Numbered from the stretch's first letter, positions 36,294-45,654 are shown. The stretch is 64,000 nucleotides of DNA from Ruminococcus sp. (GCA_004555265.1 SFIQ01000001.1:131163-195162); one strand, 5' to 3'. Numbers and translations: made by a program. The notes: a model not told the origin generated them from the letters alone.

Positions 36294-37892
36294 TTAATCT
36301 GCTTTTTCGTGCAATTCCAACAGATATTCGTCAAAGCGAATCTGCTTATCGTAAAATTCGCCGGGTGTAACATTGATTAAACGGTCGGCAACCGTCTCGA
36401 CAAACTGATGGTCATGCGAAGTGAACAGAATCGTTTCGGGATAGCGGATTAAACCGTCATTCAACGAGGCAATGGACTCCAAATCCAAATGGTTGGTCGG
36501 TTCGTCCAAAATCAAAACATTTGCACCCGAAAGCATCATCTTACACAGCATACAGCGGACGCGCTCCCCGCCCGACAACACCTTCGCCTGTTTCGTGGCC
36601 TCTTCGCCCGAAAACAGCATTCTGCCAAGCCATGAACGAATGTCGGATTCATAAATCAAATCCGAATATGCACGAATCCAGTCGAGCAAATCGTAGTCGC
36701 AGTTGTCAAAATAGGCACCGTTATCCGTCGGCAAGTAGCTGACGGAAGTGGTTACGCCCCATTTATAAGTTCCCGCATCAGGCTCTAACTCCCCTGACAA
36801 AATTTTAAACAGCGTTGTCTTTGCAAGCGCGTCTGCGCCGATAAATGCTACTTTTTCACGCGGGTGAATGGTAAAACTTACATTGTCGAGCACTTTTTTG
36901 CCGTTAATGGTTTTGGTAATTCCGCTGACGGTCAGCACCTCGTTGCCGACTTTACGCGTAGGCTTAAAATCCACATACGGAAAACGGCGGGAGGAAACAG
37001 GCAATTCTTCCACTTGAATGGAATCAAGCAATTTTTTACGGCTTGTTGCCTGCTTGGATTTGGAAGCATTCGCGCTGAAACGGCGAATAAACTCCTGCAA
37101 TTCTTTGATTTTTGCTTCTGCCTTTTTATTCTGCTCCCGCATTTGGCGCTGTGCCATTTGCGTGTATGCATACCAAAAGTCGTAGTTCCCGACAAACATC
37201 GTGATTTTGCCGTAGTCGATGTCTACTGTATGGGTGCAGACCTTGTTTAAGAAATGGCGGTCATGGGAAATGACAATGACCGTGCTGTCCAAATCCAGCA
37301 AGAACTCTTCTAACCACGCAATGGCATCCAAATCCAAATGGTTGGTCGGCTCGTCGAGTAACAAGATATCCGGATTGCCGAACAGTGCTTGTGCCAACAG
37401 GACTTTCACCTTATTCTCGCCCGTTAAATCAGACATTTGTGCATAATGCAAATCGTTGGGCACGCCCAACCCGTTTAACAAGATTTCCGCGTCGCTTTCG
37501 GCACTCCAACCGTCCATTTCGGAAAATTCCTCTTCCAATTCGCAAAGGCGGATACCCTCCTCCTCGCTCATTTCCTCTTTGCTGTATAGAATTTCTTTCT
37601 CGTCAATAATCTCGCACAAACGCGCATTGCCCATCAAAACCGTGCGCATTACATCGAATTGGTCAAATGCAAAATGGTCTTGCCGCAAAACGGACATTCT
37701 TTCATTTGGACCTTTGCGTACCTCACCCTTGTTCGGCTCGATTTCGCTCGCCAAAATTTTCATAAAAGTGGATTTACCCGCGCCATTCGCGCCGATAAGC
37801 CCATAGCAATTTCCGTTTGTGAATTTCAAATTCACATGCTCAAACAATACGCGCCCACCATACTGCAAACCGACATTTACTGCTTCTAACAT
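36294..37892 (-). CDS. ABC-F family ATPase, YkpA/YbiT type
   Basis: 532 residues from ATG at 37892 behind AAAGGAG; the open frame extends upstream without support. It has two ABC domains. Domain 1 has Walker A GANGAGKST, signature LTGENKVKVLLAQ and LLLDEPTNHLD. The domain 2 Walker A reads GADALAKTT, with Ala at the usual Gly before Lys; its signature is LSGGERVRCMLCK. The linker SANASKSKQATSRKK near 285-300 is basic. The layout resembles B. subtilis YkpA and E. coli YbiT, which act on the ribosome. Confidence 0.92.
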   Translation of the reverse strand: MLEAVNVGLQYGGRVLFEHVNLKFTNGNCYGLIGANGAGKSTFMKILASEIEPNKGEVRKGPNERMSVLRQDHFAFDQFDVMRTVLMGNARLCEIIDEKEILYSKEEMSEEEGIRLCELEEEFSEMDGWSAESDAEILLNGLGVPNDLHYAQMSDLTGENKVKVLLAQALFGNPDILLLDEPTNHLDLDAIAWLEEFLLDLDSTVIVISHDRHFLNKVCTHTVDIDYGKITMFVGNYDFWYAYTQMAQRQMREQNKKAEAKIKELQEFIRRFSANASKSKQATSRKKLLDSIQVEELPVSSRRFPYVDFKPTRKVGNEVLTVSGITKTINGKKVLDNVSFTIHPREKVAFIGADALAKTTLFKILSGELEPDAGTYKWGVTTSVSYLPTDNGAYFDNCDYDLLDWIRAYSDLIYESDIRSWLGRMLFSGEEATKQAKVLSGGERVRCMLCKMMLSGANVLILDEPTNHLDLESIASLNDGLIRYPETILFTSHDHQFVETVADRLINVTPGEFYDKQIRFDEYLLELHEKAD

Positions 37893-37970
37893 ACATTCTC
37901 CTTTTTCGATAAAAAAGGGGATGTAAAAAAAGTGCAGACCGCATAAAGCCCAATCACACAAGGCGTATTT

Positions 37971-38055
37971 TTGATTTGGAAAGAAACAACCGTCCAAAAA
38001 CGCCTTAAATCACCGTCGGGTAGCCGCAGACAACGCAAACGCGTTGTCTGCGCTC
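37971..38055 (-). promoter_or_regulatory. Two hairpins in the leader of the YkpA-type ABC-F gene
   Basis: The intergenic stretch before the ABC-F start holds an imperfect hairpin (AAGGCG-TTTTTG arms, 37971-38017) and a perfect 11-bp one (GCAGACAACGC arms, loop AAAC, about 38027-38052). Leader hairpins often control ABC-F genes by attenuation, but no leader peptide was identified. Confidence 0.35.
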
Positions 38056-38094
38056 GGCTTGTTCATTCTGCGCATTTTTTCCTATCCCCAACAA

Positions 38095-38132
38095 GGGGCT
38101 GTAAAAAAACGAAAGTTTTTTACAGCCCCTTT
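38095..38132 (-). terminator. Terminator after the sugar transferase gene (repeated terminator family)
   Basis: GGGGCTGTAAAAAAAC pairs with its complement around GAAA. It lies 8 bp past the transferase stop on the minus strand. It is nearly identical to the hairpins at 17355 and 50666. Confidence 0.9.
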
Positions 38133-38139
38133 CAATGAT

Positions 38140-39594
38140 TTATTCCCGTGTACCCGTATTTGTATCCGTATTCGATGCAGAATCCTGTTCTGCAATCCCC
38201 GTTTCCGTTGTTTCGGAAGACGAGTCATCTGCACAGAAAAATTCGTATTCTTCACCCGTCTTAAACGCCTCCGTACTGTCGGACGCCTTCAAAAACACCG
38301 TCAGTGTTTGGAAAATCAGTTTAATATCCAGCCAAATGCTGTACTGCTCAATATACATTAAATCCATGACAAGCTTGTCTTTGGGCGATGTATTATATTT
38401 TCCTGCGATTTGCGCAAAACCGGTTAACCCCGCTTTTACACGCAAACGGTAACTGAATTCCGGCAATGCTTTTGTGTAAGCGTCCACATTTTCAATCATT
38501 TCCGGACGCGGCCCGACGACACTCATTTCGCCCTTAAAAATATTGATAATCTGCGGCAATTCATCAATGCGGAATTTGCGCAGATATTTACCGACCTTGG
38601 TAATACGGTCATCGTCAGAGGTGACGGAACGGTTGACAGACCCCGCCTCTTTCATGGTGCGGAATTTATACACTTCAAAAATCTTACCGCCTTTGGTGGC
38701 GCGCTTTTGTTTGAAAAACACTTTGCCGCCGTCTTCCGCCTTAATGGCGGCGGCGCAAATCAGCATCAGCGGACTTGTCACAATCAGCCCAACGGTTGAA
38801 ATCACTAAATCCATAATACGCTTTGCGACGCTTTGTTCCACGGTCAGCCCCTTGATTTGCGAAGCAACCAACGGTTTGTCGTCTAAGATAGATGTGCGAC
38901 TGCGCAAGGACACGACATCACACATTTCAAAATTATAATAGATGTTTTTATTTTTGGCGTAGCAATACTCAACAAGCATGGTACGCGTAGACATCGGTAC
39001 ATCATACAAAAATACGGTATCGCATCGATTGACAATATCAAACAAACGGTTATCCGTATACAAAATCATATCCGTAATGACATATTGCTTTTTATACTTC
39101 CGAATTTTCGGCACAATATTGTTCAGCGCGTATTTCGAGGAAGTAATCACACAGCATTTTTCGGGTGAATTAATGGAAAAAAATACAAAGTTGCCGAAAT
39201 AGGCGAAAAACACAATCACCACAAATTGCAACAGCATAACCAACAACAACAATTCCGGATTTTCATACCGAAAGGTTGCGTTATTATTGGCGTTAGTGTT
39301 CATAATGCAAAGCTGCAAATGTGTAATGATGTCCGTAATAAAAGCGGAAAGGGTTAACGAATGAATAATCGGCTTGCTTTTATACTCCCCGATTCGATAC
39401 CCGCCGTAAACGGACATCATCGCACCGCCGAGTACAACAAAGGTCAGCATACAAATGGCGGCGGTTCTGGAAGAACGCAACAGCCACGGATTTTGGTTGC
39501 CGAAAATCAAGAAAAAAATGGCAAACAGAGAGACAAACAAACACAGTTTTAAAAGCAATACGATTGTTCTCTGAAATTTTTTTAGAAGTTTCAT
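38140..39594 (-). CDS. Polyprenyl-phosphate sugar-1-phosphate transferase (priming glycosyltransferase, WcaJ/WbaP type)
   Basis: 484 residues. Four or five N-terminal membrane helices (about 10-150) and a CoA-binding-like middle domain precede the catalytic C-terminal bacterial sugar transferase domain. That domain has KRIMDLVISTVGLIVTSPLM near 250, the basic FFKQKRATKGGKIFEVYKFRTM near 285-305, and FRIDELPQIINIFKGEMSVVGPRPEM near 345-370. It loads the first sugar phosphate onto undecaprenyl phosphate. It could initiate the polymer whose transferases are at 1-9 kb, where no priming enzyme is seen. Confidence 0.93.
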   Translation of the reverse strand: MKLLKKFQRTIVLLLKLCLFVSLFAIFFLIFGNQNPWLLRSSRTAAICMLTFVVLGGAMMSVYGGYRIGEYKSKPIIHSLTLSAFITDIITHLQLCIMNTNANNNATFRYENPELLLLVMLLQFVVIVFFAYFGNFVFFSINSPEKCCVITSSKYALNNIVPKIRKYKKQYVITDMILYTDNRLFDIVNRCDTVFLYDVPMSTRTMLVEYCYAKNKNIYYNFEMCDVVSLRSRTSILDDKPLVASQIKGLTVEQSVAKRIMDLVISTVGLIVTSPLMLICAAAIKAEDGGKVFFKQKRATKGGKIFEVYKFRTMKEAGSVNRSVTSDDDRITKVGKYLRKFRIDELPQIINIFKGEMSVVGPRPEMIENVDAYTKALPEFSYRLRVKAGLTGFAQIAGKYNTSPKDKLVMDLMYIEQYSIWLDIKLIFQTLTVFLKASDSTEAFKTGEEYEFFCADDSSSETTETGIAEQDSASNTDTNTGTRE

Positions 39595-39698
39595 AGGTCA
39601 TCCTCGAAAAGAGATTGCTTTTGCTGAATCGTCCGCATATAGCGCAAACATTGCAGTTATTCTACGCTTTTTTTCCGATTTTGTCAATAGAAGCCGTT

Positions 39699-39938
39699 TT
39701 AAGCCGGAAGCAAAGACAATATCCACGCAGCGGCACTTTTCAAACCGTCGTTTGTCAGCGGAAAGCTCTGCCCTTCCTTGTTTTCTGCAAGTTCAAAGCA
39801 AATATCCTCTTGCCACACCGCGGCAGAAAGCATATCCTCTTCGCGACAAACTCGAAAACGAAAATCCTCTTTTAAACTGCCTGTAAAGGCATTTTTTTGT
39901 TCAAAATACGAGATTTCCGGTAAATCTAAATTCGGCAT
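39699..39938 (-). CDS. Small hypothetical protein
   Basis: 79 residues from ATG at 39938, 8 bases behind GGGAGG. It is acidic, with aromatic-rich FRFRV and AVWQEDICFEL segments and no membrane helix or signal peptide. It follows potD after a hairpin and may be the last gene of the pot transcript. I do not recognise a family. Confidence 0.65.
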   Translation of the reverse strand: MPNLDLPEISYFEQKNAFTGSLKEDFRFRVCREEDMLSAAVWQEDICFELAENKEGQSFPLTNDGLKSAAAWILSLLPA

Positions 39939-39962
39939 TACGCACGCCTCCCACATACAGAT

Positions 39963-39999
39963 ATTGCAACAGATGCCAAAAGAGAGCATCTGTTGCAAT
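39963..39999 (-). terminator. Strong hairpin after potD
   Basis: A perfect 14-bp stem (ATTGCAACAGATGC and complement) has a 9-base loop, 14 bp after the potD stop. No T-run follows on the minus strand, so it may stabilise the upstream mRNA or give partial termination before the small gene. Confidence 0.5.
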
Positions 40000-40013
40000 C
40001 CAAAGTACAATAG

Positions 40014-41129
40014 TTACGCAAGTTTCACTTCTTCCCAAAGGCGAGAAAGCAAATCCAAAGTATCTTGGTCGAGATTGTGGAAATATTCTGCCTCAACCGT
40101 CTGTTTCGGATATAAAACTTCATTATCCTTTAACGAATAGCGGTCGTCCGCCAAAACAGCAGTATTCGGGCAAAGGTAGAAGAGATACTCTGCATTGGCA
40201 AGCGAAATTTCCGGCTCGCACATAAAATTGATAAACAATTCCGCCGCGGCTTTATTCTTGGCGGTAGCAGGTATGCACATGGAATCCACAAAGATGTTGG
40301 TACCCTCTTTCGGATAGACAAACGCCAAATCCGGATTGACATCCTGCATCGTCAGGAAATCCCCCGCATAATACGGAGCAATTGCCGCTTCCCCGCTTTC
40401 CATTTTGGTGAAAATTTCATCCATAACATAAGACTGTATCAGCGGTTTCTGTTCTTTCAGTTTTTGCGCCGCCGCTTCCCACTCGGCAACATCGGTGGTA
40501 TTCACAGACTGCCCTAACAAATACTGCGCTACGCCGAAAGCATCGCGGGAATTGTTAAATGTCAAAATTTGTCCGCTGTATTTCTCATCCCACATAATGC
40601 TCCAACTGTCCGGCACTTCATCCACCATGGTGGTGTTATAAATCAAGCCGACCATACCGCCGGTATAGGGTACACTGTATGCATTTTCGGGGTCGAAATA
40701 CAAGTTTTTGTACTCGTTCGCAATATAAGAATAGTTCGGGATATTGGCAAAATCCAATTTTTGCAGCATTCCCTCTTTGACCATACGCTCAATCATATAG
40801 TCGGAAGGAATAATCACATCGTAGCTGACGCCGCCGCTTTTCAGTTTTGAGTACATATCCTCATTGGAAGCGTAAGTGGTATAATTTACGGTGATACCTG
40901 TCAAATTTTCAAATTCCGCAATGACATTCACCGCGCCGTCTTCCCCGTCGGAAATATACTCGCCCCAGTTATAAACATTGATTTCCGTACCGCGGAGAGA
41001 TTCCACATCATAATTGCCGACCAATTTGGTTGTATCCAAAGCGCCGACTTTTTGTGAGCCGCAACCTGCGAAACACAAAATCCCCGCAAACAATACAAGC
41101 GTCATCAAAACAGAAAGAAATTTTTTCAT
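40014..41129 (-). CDS. potD: Spermidine/putrescine ABC transporter, substrate-binding lipoprotein
   Basis: 371 residues. The signal peptide ends in a lipobox (CFAGC near 18-23), so the mature protein is lipid-anchored. The PotD fold follows with EINVYNWGEYISDGED near 48, TYASNEDMYSKLKSGG, DVIIPSDYMIERM near 105 and a conserved PYTGGMVGLIYN near 150. It captures polyamines outside the cell. It overlaps potC by 4 bp. Confidence 0.95.
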   Translation of the reverse strand: MKKFLSVLMTLVLFAGILCFAGCGSQKVGALDTTKLVGNYDVESLRGTEINVYNWGEYISDGEDGAVNVIAEFENLTGITVNYTTYASNEDMYSKLKSGGVSYDVIIPSDYMIERMVKEGMLQKLDFANIPNYSYIANEYKNLYFDPENAYSVPYTGGMVGLIYNTTMVDEVPDSWSIMWDEKYSGQILTFNNSRDAFGVAQYLLGQSVNTTDVAEWEAAAQKLKEQKPLIQSYVMDEIFTKMESGEAAIAPYYAGDFLTMQDVNPDLAFVYPKEGTNIFVDSMCIPATAKNKAAAELFINFMCEPEISLANAEYLFYLCPNTAVLADDRYSLKDNEVLYPKQTVEAEYFHNLDQDTLDLLSRLWEEVKLA

Positions 41130-41956
41130 GATTTGTCCTCCTTATTTCCGATTTGCTTTTTCTGTTTATTTTCCGCACGCGCTTGCATCACATTCATTAA
41201 AATCAGCAGGGCGAGCACCGTTACAAATATCAAAGTGGAAAGCGCGTACATATCCGGCTTTACCTTTTTCTTGGTCATCGAGAAAATCACAATCGGCAGA
41301 GTTTGAAACTTTGGTCCTGTCACAAAATAGCTGATAATAAAATCATCCAAAGACAGCGTAAACGCCATGATAAGCCCTGTTATGATGCCCGAAGAAATGT
41401 TAGGCAACACGACCTTAAAGAACGCCGAGACGGGTGTACAACCCAAATCCTGCGCAGCCTCTGACAAATGTTTGTCGGTTTGCCGCAGTTTCGGAAGCAC
41501 AGATAAAATGACATACGGCAAATTAAATGTGATATGCGCGATTAACAGCGTCGGAAATCCAAGTGCGTCTTTTGAACTGACAAAACTGCCGACAAAGACA
41601 AACAACAACATCATGGAAACGCCTGTGACGATTTCCGGATTCATCATGGGGATATTGGTAACGGTCAACACGGCATTTTTGACCCATTTCTTTTTCATGG
41701 TATGAATCCCCACAGCCGCCATTGTGCCGAGCACCACGGAAATGAGTGAAGACGAAACAGCCAAAAGCAAGGTGTTGGAAAGCGCGGTTAAAGTAACATT
41801 ATCTCCCAAAAGCTGTTGATACCACTTTAACGAAAAACCTTCCATCACGCTTGTGCTTGCCGTACCGTTAAAAGACAGCACAATCATCACAAGCATCGGC
41901 GCGTACAAAAAGAACATAATCAGCCCGATATACAGATTGGAAGCGGCTTTTTTCAT
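41126..41956 (-). CDS. potC: Spermidine/putrescine ABC transporter permease PotC
   Basis: 276 residues with six membrane helices. The cytoplasmic EAA loop reads LSEAAQDLGCTPVSAFFKVVLPNISSG near 180-205 and contacts PotA. It overlaps potB and potD by 4 bp each, so the set is translationally coupled. Confidence 0.95.
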   Translation of the reverse strand: MKKAASNLYIGLIMFFLYAPMLVMIVLSFNGTASTSVMEGFSLKWYQQLLGDNVTLTALSNTLLLAVSSSLISVVLGTMAAVGIHTMKKKWVKNAVLTVTNIPMMNPEIVTGVSMMLLFVFVGSFVSSKDALGFPTLLIAHITFNLPYVILSVLPKLRQTDKHLSEAAQDLGCTPVSAFFKVVLPNISSGIITGLIMAFTLSLDDFIISYFVTGPKFQTLPIVIFSMTKKKVKPDMYALSTLIFVTVLALLILMNVMQARAENKQKKQIGNKEDKS

Positions 41957-42777
41957 ATCAAAATCGCCTCCTCATCATCGTCGGCAAAACGATTCATCAC
42001 CAGCATACACACAATAATCATCAGCATGAGCACCAAAGAAAGAGAGGCGCCGAGATTGTAGTTGTATGCCGATTGGAACTGCATTTCAATCGAGTCGCCG
42101 ACCAGCAGAAACTTGCCGCCGCCGAGTTTTTGGCTGATATAAAAGGTACTGACAGACGGCACAAACACCATTGTGATACCGGAAACAACACCGGGCATAC
42201 TCAAAGGCATAATCACGCGCCGCAATACAGAGGTACTGCTGCAACCGAGGTCTTGCGCCGCTTCCGTCAGACTGTAATCAAGTTTTGACATAATGGAATA
42301 AATCGGCAAAACCATATACGGCAGAAAATTATAAACCATACCCAAAATCACCGCGCCCGGCGTGTTAATCATTTGTACAGTGGGCAATCCAACGGCTTTG
42401 AGTAAATTGTTGATAATCCCCGTGTTGGATAAAATCGAAATCCAAGAATATGTCCGGATTAAAAAATTCATCCACATCGGCAGCATAACAAGCATCATAA
42501 GCGTTCGCTGTTTAGACGCTTTTGACCGCGCCATAATATAAGCCAGCGGGTAGGCTAAAACCAAACAGATTACGGTTGCCGCTACGGCATAACCGATAGA
42601 ACGGGCAAAGGTTTCTTTATACGCAGTTAAGGCAGTAATATTGTTCCATGTAAAAGCACCGGAACGGTCGGTAAATGCATAATACACCACCATAATCATC
42701 GGTGCAACAATAAACAACACCGACCAAACGATATACGGCGCATTGATGAGTTTGGAGAGGAAGGAAGTTTTTTTCAT
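41953..42777 (-). CDS. potB: Spermidine/putrescine ABC transporter permease PotB
   Basis: 274 residues with six membrane helices. The EAA loop is LTEAAQDLGCSSTSVLRRVIMPLSMPG near 175-200, and YSWISILSNTGIINNLL near 115 is typical of PotB. It forms the heterodimeric channel with PotC. It lies 2 bp after potA. Confidence 0.95.
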   Translation of the reverse strand: MKKTSFLSKLINAPYIVWSVLFIVAPMIMVVYYAFTDRSGAFTWNNITALTAYKETFARSIGYAVAATVICLVLAYPLAYIMARSKASKQRTLMMLVMLPMWMNFLIRTYSWISILSNTGIINNLLKAVGLPTVQMINTPGAVILGMVYNFLPYMVLPIYSIMSKLDYSLTEAAQDLGCSSTSVLRRVIMPLSMPGVVSGITMVFVPSVSTFYISQKLGGGKFLLVGDSIEMQFQSAYNYNLGASLSLVLMLMIIVCMLVMNRFADDDEEAILI

Positions 42778-42779
42778 TT

Positions 42780-43931
42780 TTATTCCTCCACCGTTTCGCC
42801 GCCCGCGTCATCGGCTTCAACCGACGGATTGGACAGTTCGTCAAACTCCTCGCTGAACGAACTGTAATCGCCGTAAAGACCGGAATATTCGCTCTTTTTC
42901 ATCACTTGGATTTCGTCTGGTTTAATGGAGATACCGATTTTATCGCCGACAGCGGAATACTCCGTTGTCTGCACCATCCATTTAAAGCCGTCAATATCCA
43001 CAATGATTTCATAATGCACGCCTTTAAAGGTCACGGAAGTAACAATGCCTTTGAGCATACCGTCTTCGGGCGCCACAATATCGACATCCTCGGGACGAAC
43101 AACCACATCGACAGGTTCATCTTTCCCGAATCCTTTGTCAACACATTGAAACTTTATGCCTTGAAATTCTACGGAGAAATCGCTGTGCATAATGCCGTCC
43201 ACAATATTACTTTCCCCGATAAAATCCGCCACAAACGCATTTTTCGGCTCATTGTAAATATCCGTCGGGGTGCCGATTTGCTGAATTTCGCCCGCATTCA
43301 TGACGACGATTGTGTCGGACATCGACAGGGCTTCTTCTTGGTCGTGCGTAACATAAATAAAGGTTATGCCCAATCTCTTTTGAATGTTTTTGAGTTCGAC
43401 CTGCATATCCTTACGCAATTTCAAATCCAAAGCGCCCAAAGGCTCATCTAACAGCAAGACACGCGGTTTCACCGCCAAAGCGCGCGCAATCGCAACACGC
43501 TGCTGCTGCCCACCGGAAAGAGAATTGATATTTCGCTTTTCAAAGCCTTTCAGGTTGACAAGCGCGAGCATCTCCTCCACCGTAGAGCGAATTTCTTGTT
43601 TGGATTTTTTTTGCTGTTTTAAACCAAAGGCAATATTTTCATAAACATTCAAATGCGGAAACAGAGCATAACGCTGAAAAATGGTGTTCACCTGGCGCTT
43701 GTAGGCCGGCACACCATTGATTGCTTTTCCTTCAAAAATGACTTCGCCGCTGTCCGGCTCCAAAAAGCCCGCGATGATGCGAAGTGTCGTGGTTTTTCCA
43801 CAGCCGGAGGGCCCGAGCAGTGTAATAAACTCACCGTCTCGGATATAAAGGTTTAAATCCTTTAAAATCGGCTGTCCGTCAAAGCTGACGGAGATGTTCT
43901 TTAAATCAATAATCACTGCGTTTTTTTCCAA
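42780..43931 (-). CDS. potA: Spermidine/putrescine ABC transporter ATP-binding protein PotA
   Basis: 383 residues. Walker A is GPSGCGKTTT near 38, the signature LSGGQQQRVAIARALA near 138, Walker B VLLLDEPLGALD near 160 and the H-loop VTHDQEEA near 195. The C-terminal TOBE domain begins near 285. The last 30 residues are acidic. It energises polyamine import and heads the potABCD operon. Confidence 0.96.
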   Translation of the reverse strand: MEKNAVIIDLKNISVSFDGQPILKDLNLYIRDGEFITLLGPSGCGKTTTLRIIAGFLEPDSGEVIFEGKAINGVPAYKRQVNTIFQRYALFPHLNVYENIAFGLKQQKKSKQEIRSTVEEMLALVNLKGFEKRNINSLSGGQQQRVAIARALAVKPRVLLLDEPLGALDLKLRKDMQVELKNIQKRLGITFIYVTHDQEEALSMSDTIVVMNAGEIQQIGTPTDIYNEPKNAFVADFIGESNIVDGIMHSDFSVEFQGIKFQCVDKGFGKDEPVDVVVRPEDVDIVAPEDGMLKGIVTSVTFKGVHYEIIVDIDGFKWMVQTTEYSAVGDKIGISIKPDEIQVMKKSEYSGLYGDYSSFSEEFDELSNPSVEADDAGGETVEE

Positions 43932-43966
43932 TTATGCAGCCCCTTTCCAACCGATAGATATAGTTG

Positions 43967-43988
43967 GAGAAGCGCGAAACGCTCCCCC
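43967..43988 (-). promoter_or_regulatory. Hairpin in the potABCD leader
   Basis: GGGGAGCG and CGCTTCTCC form a stem around TTTCG in the leader of about 65 bases between promoter and potA. Its position suggests a role in mRNA stability or control, but no known riboswitch was recognised. Confidence 0.4.
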
Positions 43989-44004
43989 TAATTGGTATGG
44001 TACA

Positions 44005-44033
44005 AATATAGAGAAAAAACGCAAAAAAGTCAA
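44005..44033 (-). promoter_or_regulatory. Sigma-A promoter of potABCD
   Basis: TTGACT and TATATT are separated by exactly 17 bases on the minus strand. Transcription would start about 65-70 bases before the potA start. Confidence 0.8.
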
Positions 44034-44070
44034 TAATTTTACAAAAAAATTACAAAGATATTTTAAAAAA

Positions 44071-44098
44071 AGATGCCGCCTGAAAAAAGGCAGCATCT
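44071..44098 (-). terminator. Terminator after ybaK
   Basis: AGATGCTGCC pairs with GGCGGCATCT (one T-G), followed by TTTTTTT on the minus strand. It separates the trpS-ybaK transcript from potABCD. Confidence 0.9.
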
Positions 44099-44116
44099 TC
44101 AAAGCAAGCGAAAATG

Positions 44117-44587
44117 TTATTCCCACGCTTTGCAAACATCAATCCACGAAACAAAGCCGGAGTATTGCTCCAATTCAGGGATAGACAGTTCAATCGCGCT
44201 GTTGGCACTGCCGCAGGCAGGAAAAACGGTTTCAAAGCGTTTCAAGGAAATATCCAAATAAACCTCTACCCCGTCACGCACGCCGAACGGACACACCCCA
44301 CCGACCGCGTGCCCGATAAGCGGCTCCACTTCATCGTATCCGAGCATTTTCGCTTTTGTGTGAAATTGCGCTTTAAATTTCGGGTTGTCAATTTTGGCGT
44401 CACCCGCCGTCACAATCAAAACGGGCTTGTCCTCCACCAGAAAGGAGAGCGTTTTTGCAATTCGATCGGCGTCGGTGTGTAAAGCCTCCGCCGCCAATTC
44501 CACCGTTGCGCTGGAAACGGCAAATTCCCGTATACGGTCTTGCATATTATATTGCGCAAAATAATCGCGCACACGTTCAATCGACAT
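44117..44587 (-). CDS. ybaK: YbaK/EbsC-type aminoacyl-tRNA deacylase
   Basis: 156 residues. SVERV-type start, AKTLSFLVEDKPVLIVTAGDAKIDNPKFK near 43-70, GGVCPFGV near 97-104 and PACGSANSAIELS near 125-135 are the conserved editing-pocket segments. The family removes wrongly attached amino acids (Cys or Ala from tRNA-Pro) in trans. It follows trpS by 21 bp, so it is probably co-transcribed with it. Confidence 0.92.
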   Translation of the reverse strand: MSIERVRDYFAQYNMQDRIREFAVSSATVELAAEALHTDADRIAKTLSFLVEDKPVLIVTAGDAKIDNPKFKAQFHTKAKMLGYDEVEPLIGHAVGGVCPFGVRDGVEVYLDISLKRFETVFPACGSANSAIELSIPELEQYSGFVSWIDVCKAWE

Positions 44588-44608
44588 TTATGATTCTTCT
44601 TTCTTGCA

Positions 44609-45613
44609 TTACAGTTGGTAAAAACCGACCTTTTTCATGGCTTTACGCAAGGTCTTGTTGGCAAAATAGGACGCTTTCTCGGCGCCTTGTTGCATACAAG
44701 TATTCAAGTACGCTTTGTCGGCAATTAAACGGTCAAATTCGGATTTTACGGGACGCAGCTCCTCGACAACCGCCTCAGCAACCGCAGCTTTGAAATCACC
44801 GTAGCCTTTACCCTCAAATTCAGCGGTAATCTCGTCAAAACTCTTGCCCGTACAGCAAGCGTAAATCCCCATTAAGTTGTTTACGCCGTCTTTCCCCTCA
44901 CCGTAATAGACGCGCGCTTCGGAATCCGTCACGGCACTTTTGATTTTGCGTGTGATGGTATCGGCATCGTCAAGCATCGAAATAAACGCTTTCACATTGG
45001 TATCGGATTTGCTCATTTTCTTGGTCGGCTCTTGCAAAGACATAATTTTCGCGCCCGCCTTGCCGATAAACGGTTCGGGCAGTTTGAAGGTATCGCCGTA
45101 CAACCCGTTAAATCGTTCGGCAATATCGCGCGTGATTTCCAAGTGCTGTTTTTGGTCCACGCCGATGGGCACAAAGTCCGCTTGATACAGCAAAATATCC
45201 GCCGCCATCAGCGTCGGGTACGAAAACAAGCCGACATTGACATTTTCGGGGTGTTTTTCGCTTTTATCTTTAAACTGCGTCATACGCGCCGCTTCACCGA
45301 ATTGGGTGTAGCAGTTCAAAATCCACGCAAGTTGTGCGTGCGCGTTGACATGGCTTTGCACAAACACGGTATTTTTCTCCGGGTCAAGACCGATTGCGAG
45401 CAAAAGGGCGTACATTTCCAAAGTACGACGGCGCAGTTGCGCAGGCTCGGGGCGCACGGTAATCGAATGCAAATCCGCCACGGCGTAAAAACATTCATAA
45501 TCGTTTGACATGGTTTTCCAATTCTTTAATGCACCGAGATAATTGCCGAGTGTGGGCGTACCCGTTGGTTGAATCGCACTTAAAACAATTTGTTTTTTCT
45601 CTGCTGTTTCCAT
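44609..45613 (-). CDS. trpS: Tryptophanyl-tRNA synthetase
   Basis: 334 residues from ATG at 45613 behind AGGAGA. The class I signatures are the HIGH-type PTGTPTLGNYLGALKNW near 14-30 and KMSKSDTN near 205. Other conserved parts are ADLHSITV near 45 and QKQHLEITRDIAERFN near 155-170. It charges tRNA-Trp. A clear promoter with a short leader precedes it, and there is no T-box. Confidence 0.97.
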   Translation of the reverse strand: METAEKKQIVLSAIQPTGTPTLGNYLGALKNWKTMSNDYECFYAVADLHSITVRPEPAQLRRRTLEMYALLLAIGLDPEKNTVFVQSHVNAHAQLAWILNCYTQFGEAARMTQFKDKSEKHPENVNVGLFSYPTLMAADILLYQADFVPIGVDQKQHLEITRDIAERFNGLYGDTFKLPEPFIGKAGAKIMSLQEPTKKMSKSDTNVKAFISMLDDADTITRKIKSAVTDSEARVYYGEGKDGVNNLMGIYACCTGKSFDEITAEFEGKGYGDFKAAVAEAVVEELRPVKSEFDRLIADKAYLNTCMQQGAEKASYFANKTLRKAMKKVGFYQL

Positions 45614-45654
45614 ATCTGTATCTCCTAAAACAAAGTAAAAATCAAAGTACGAGC

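Noticed and set aside
36188..36373. Upstream extension of the EIIC-like permease
   Set aside because: It would run through the ABC-F terminator hairpin and has no ribosome site; the start at 36181 follows GGGGG at proper spacing.
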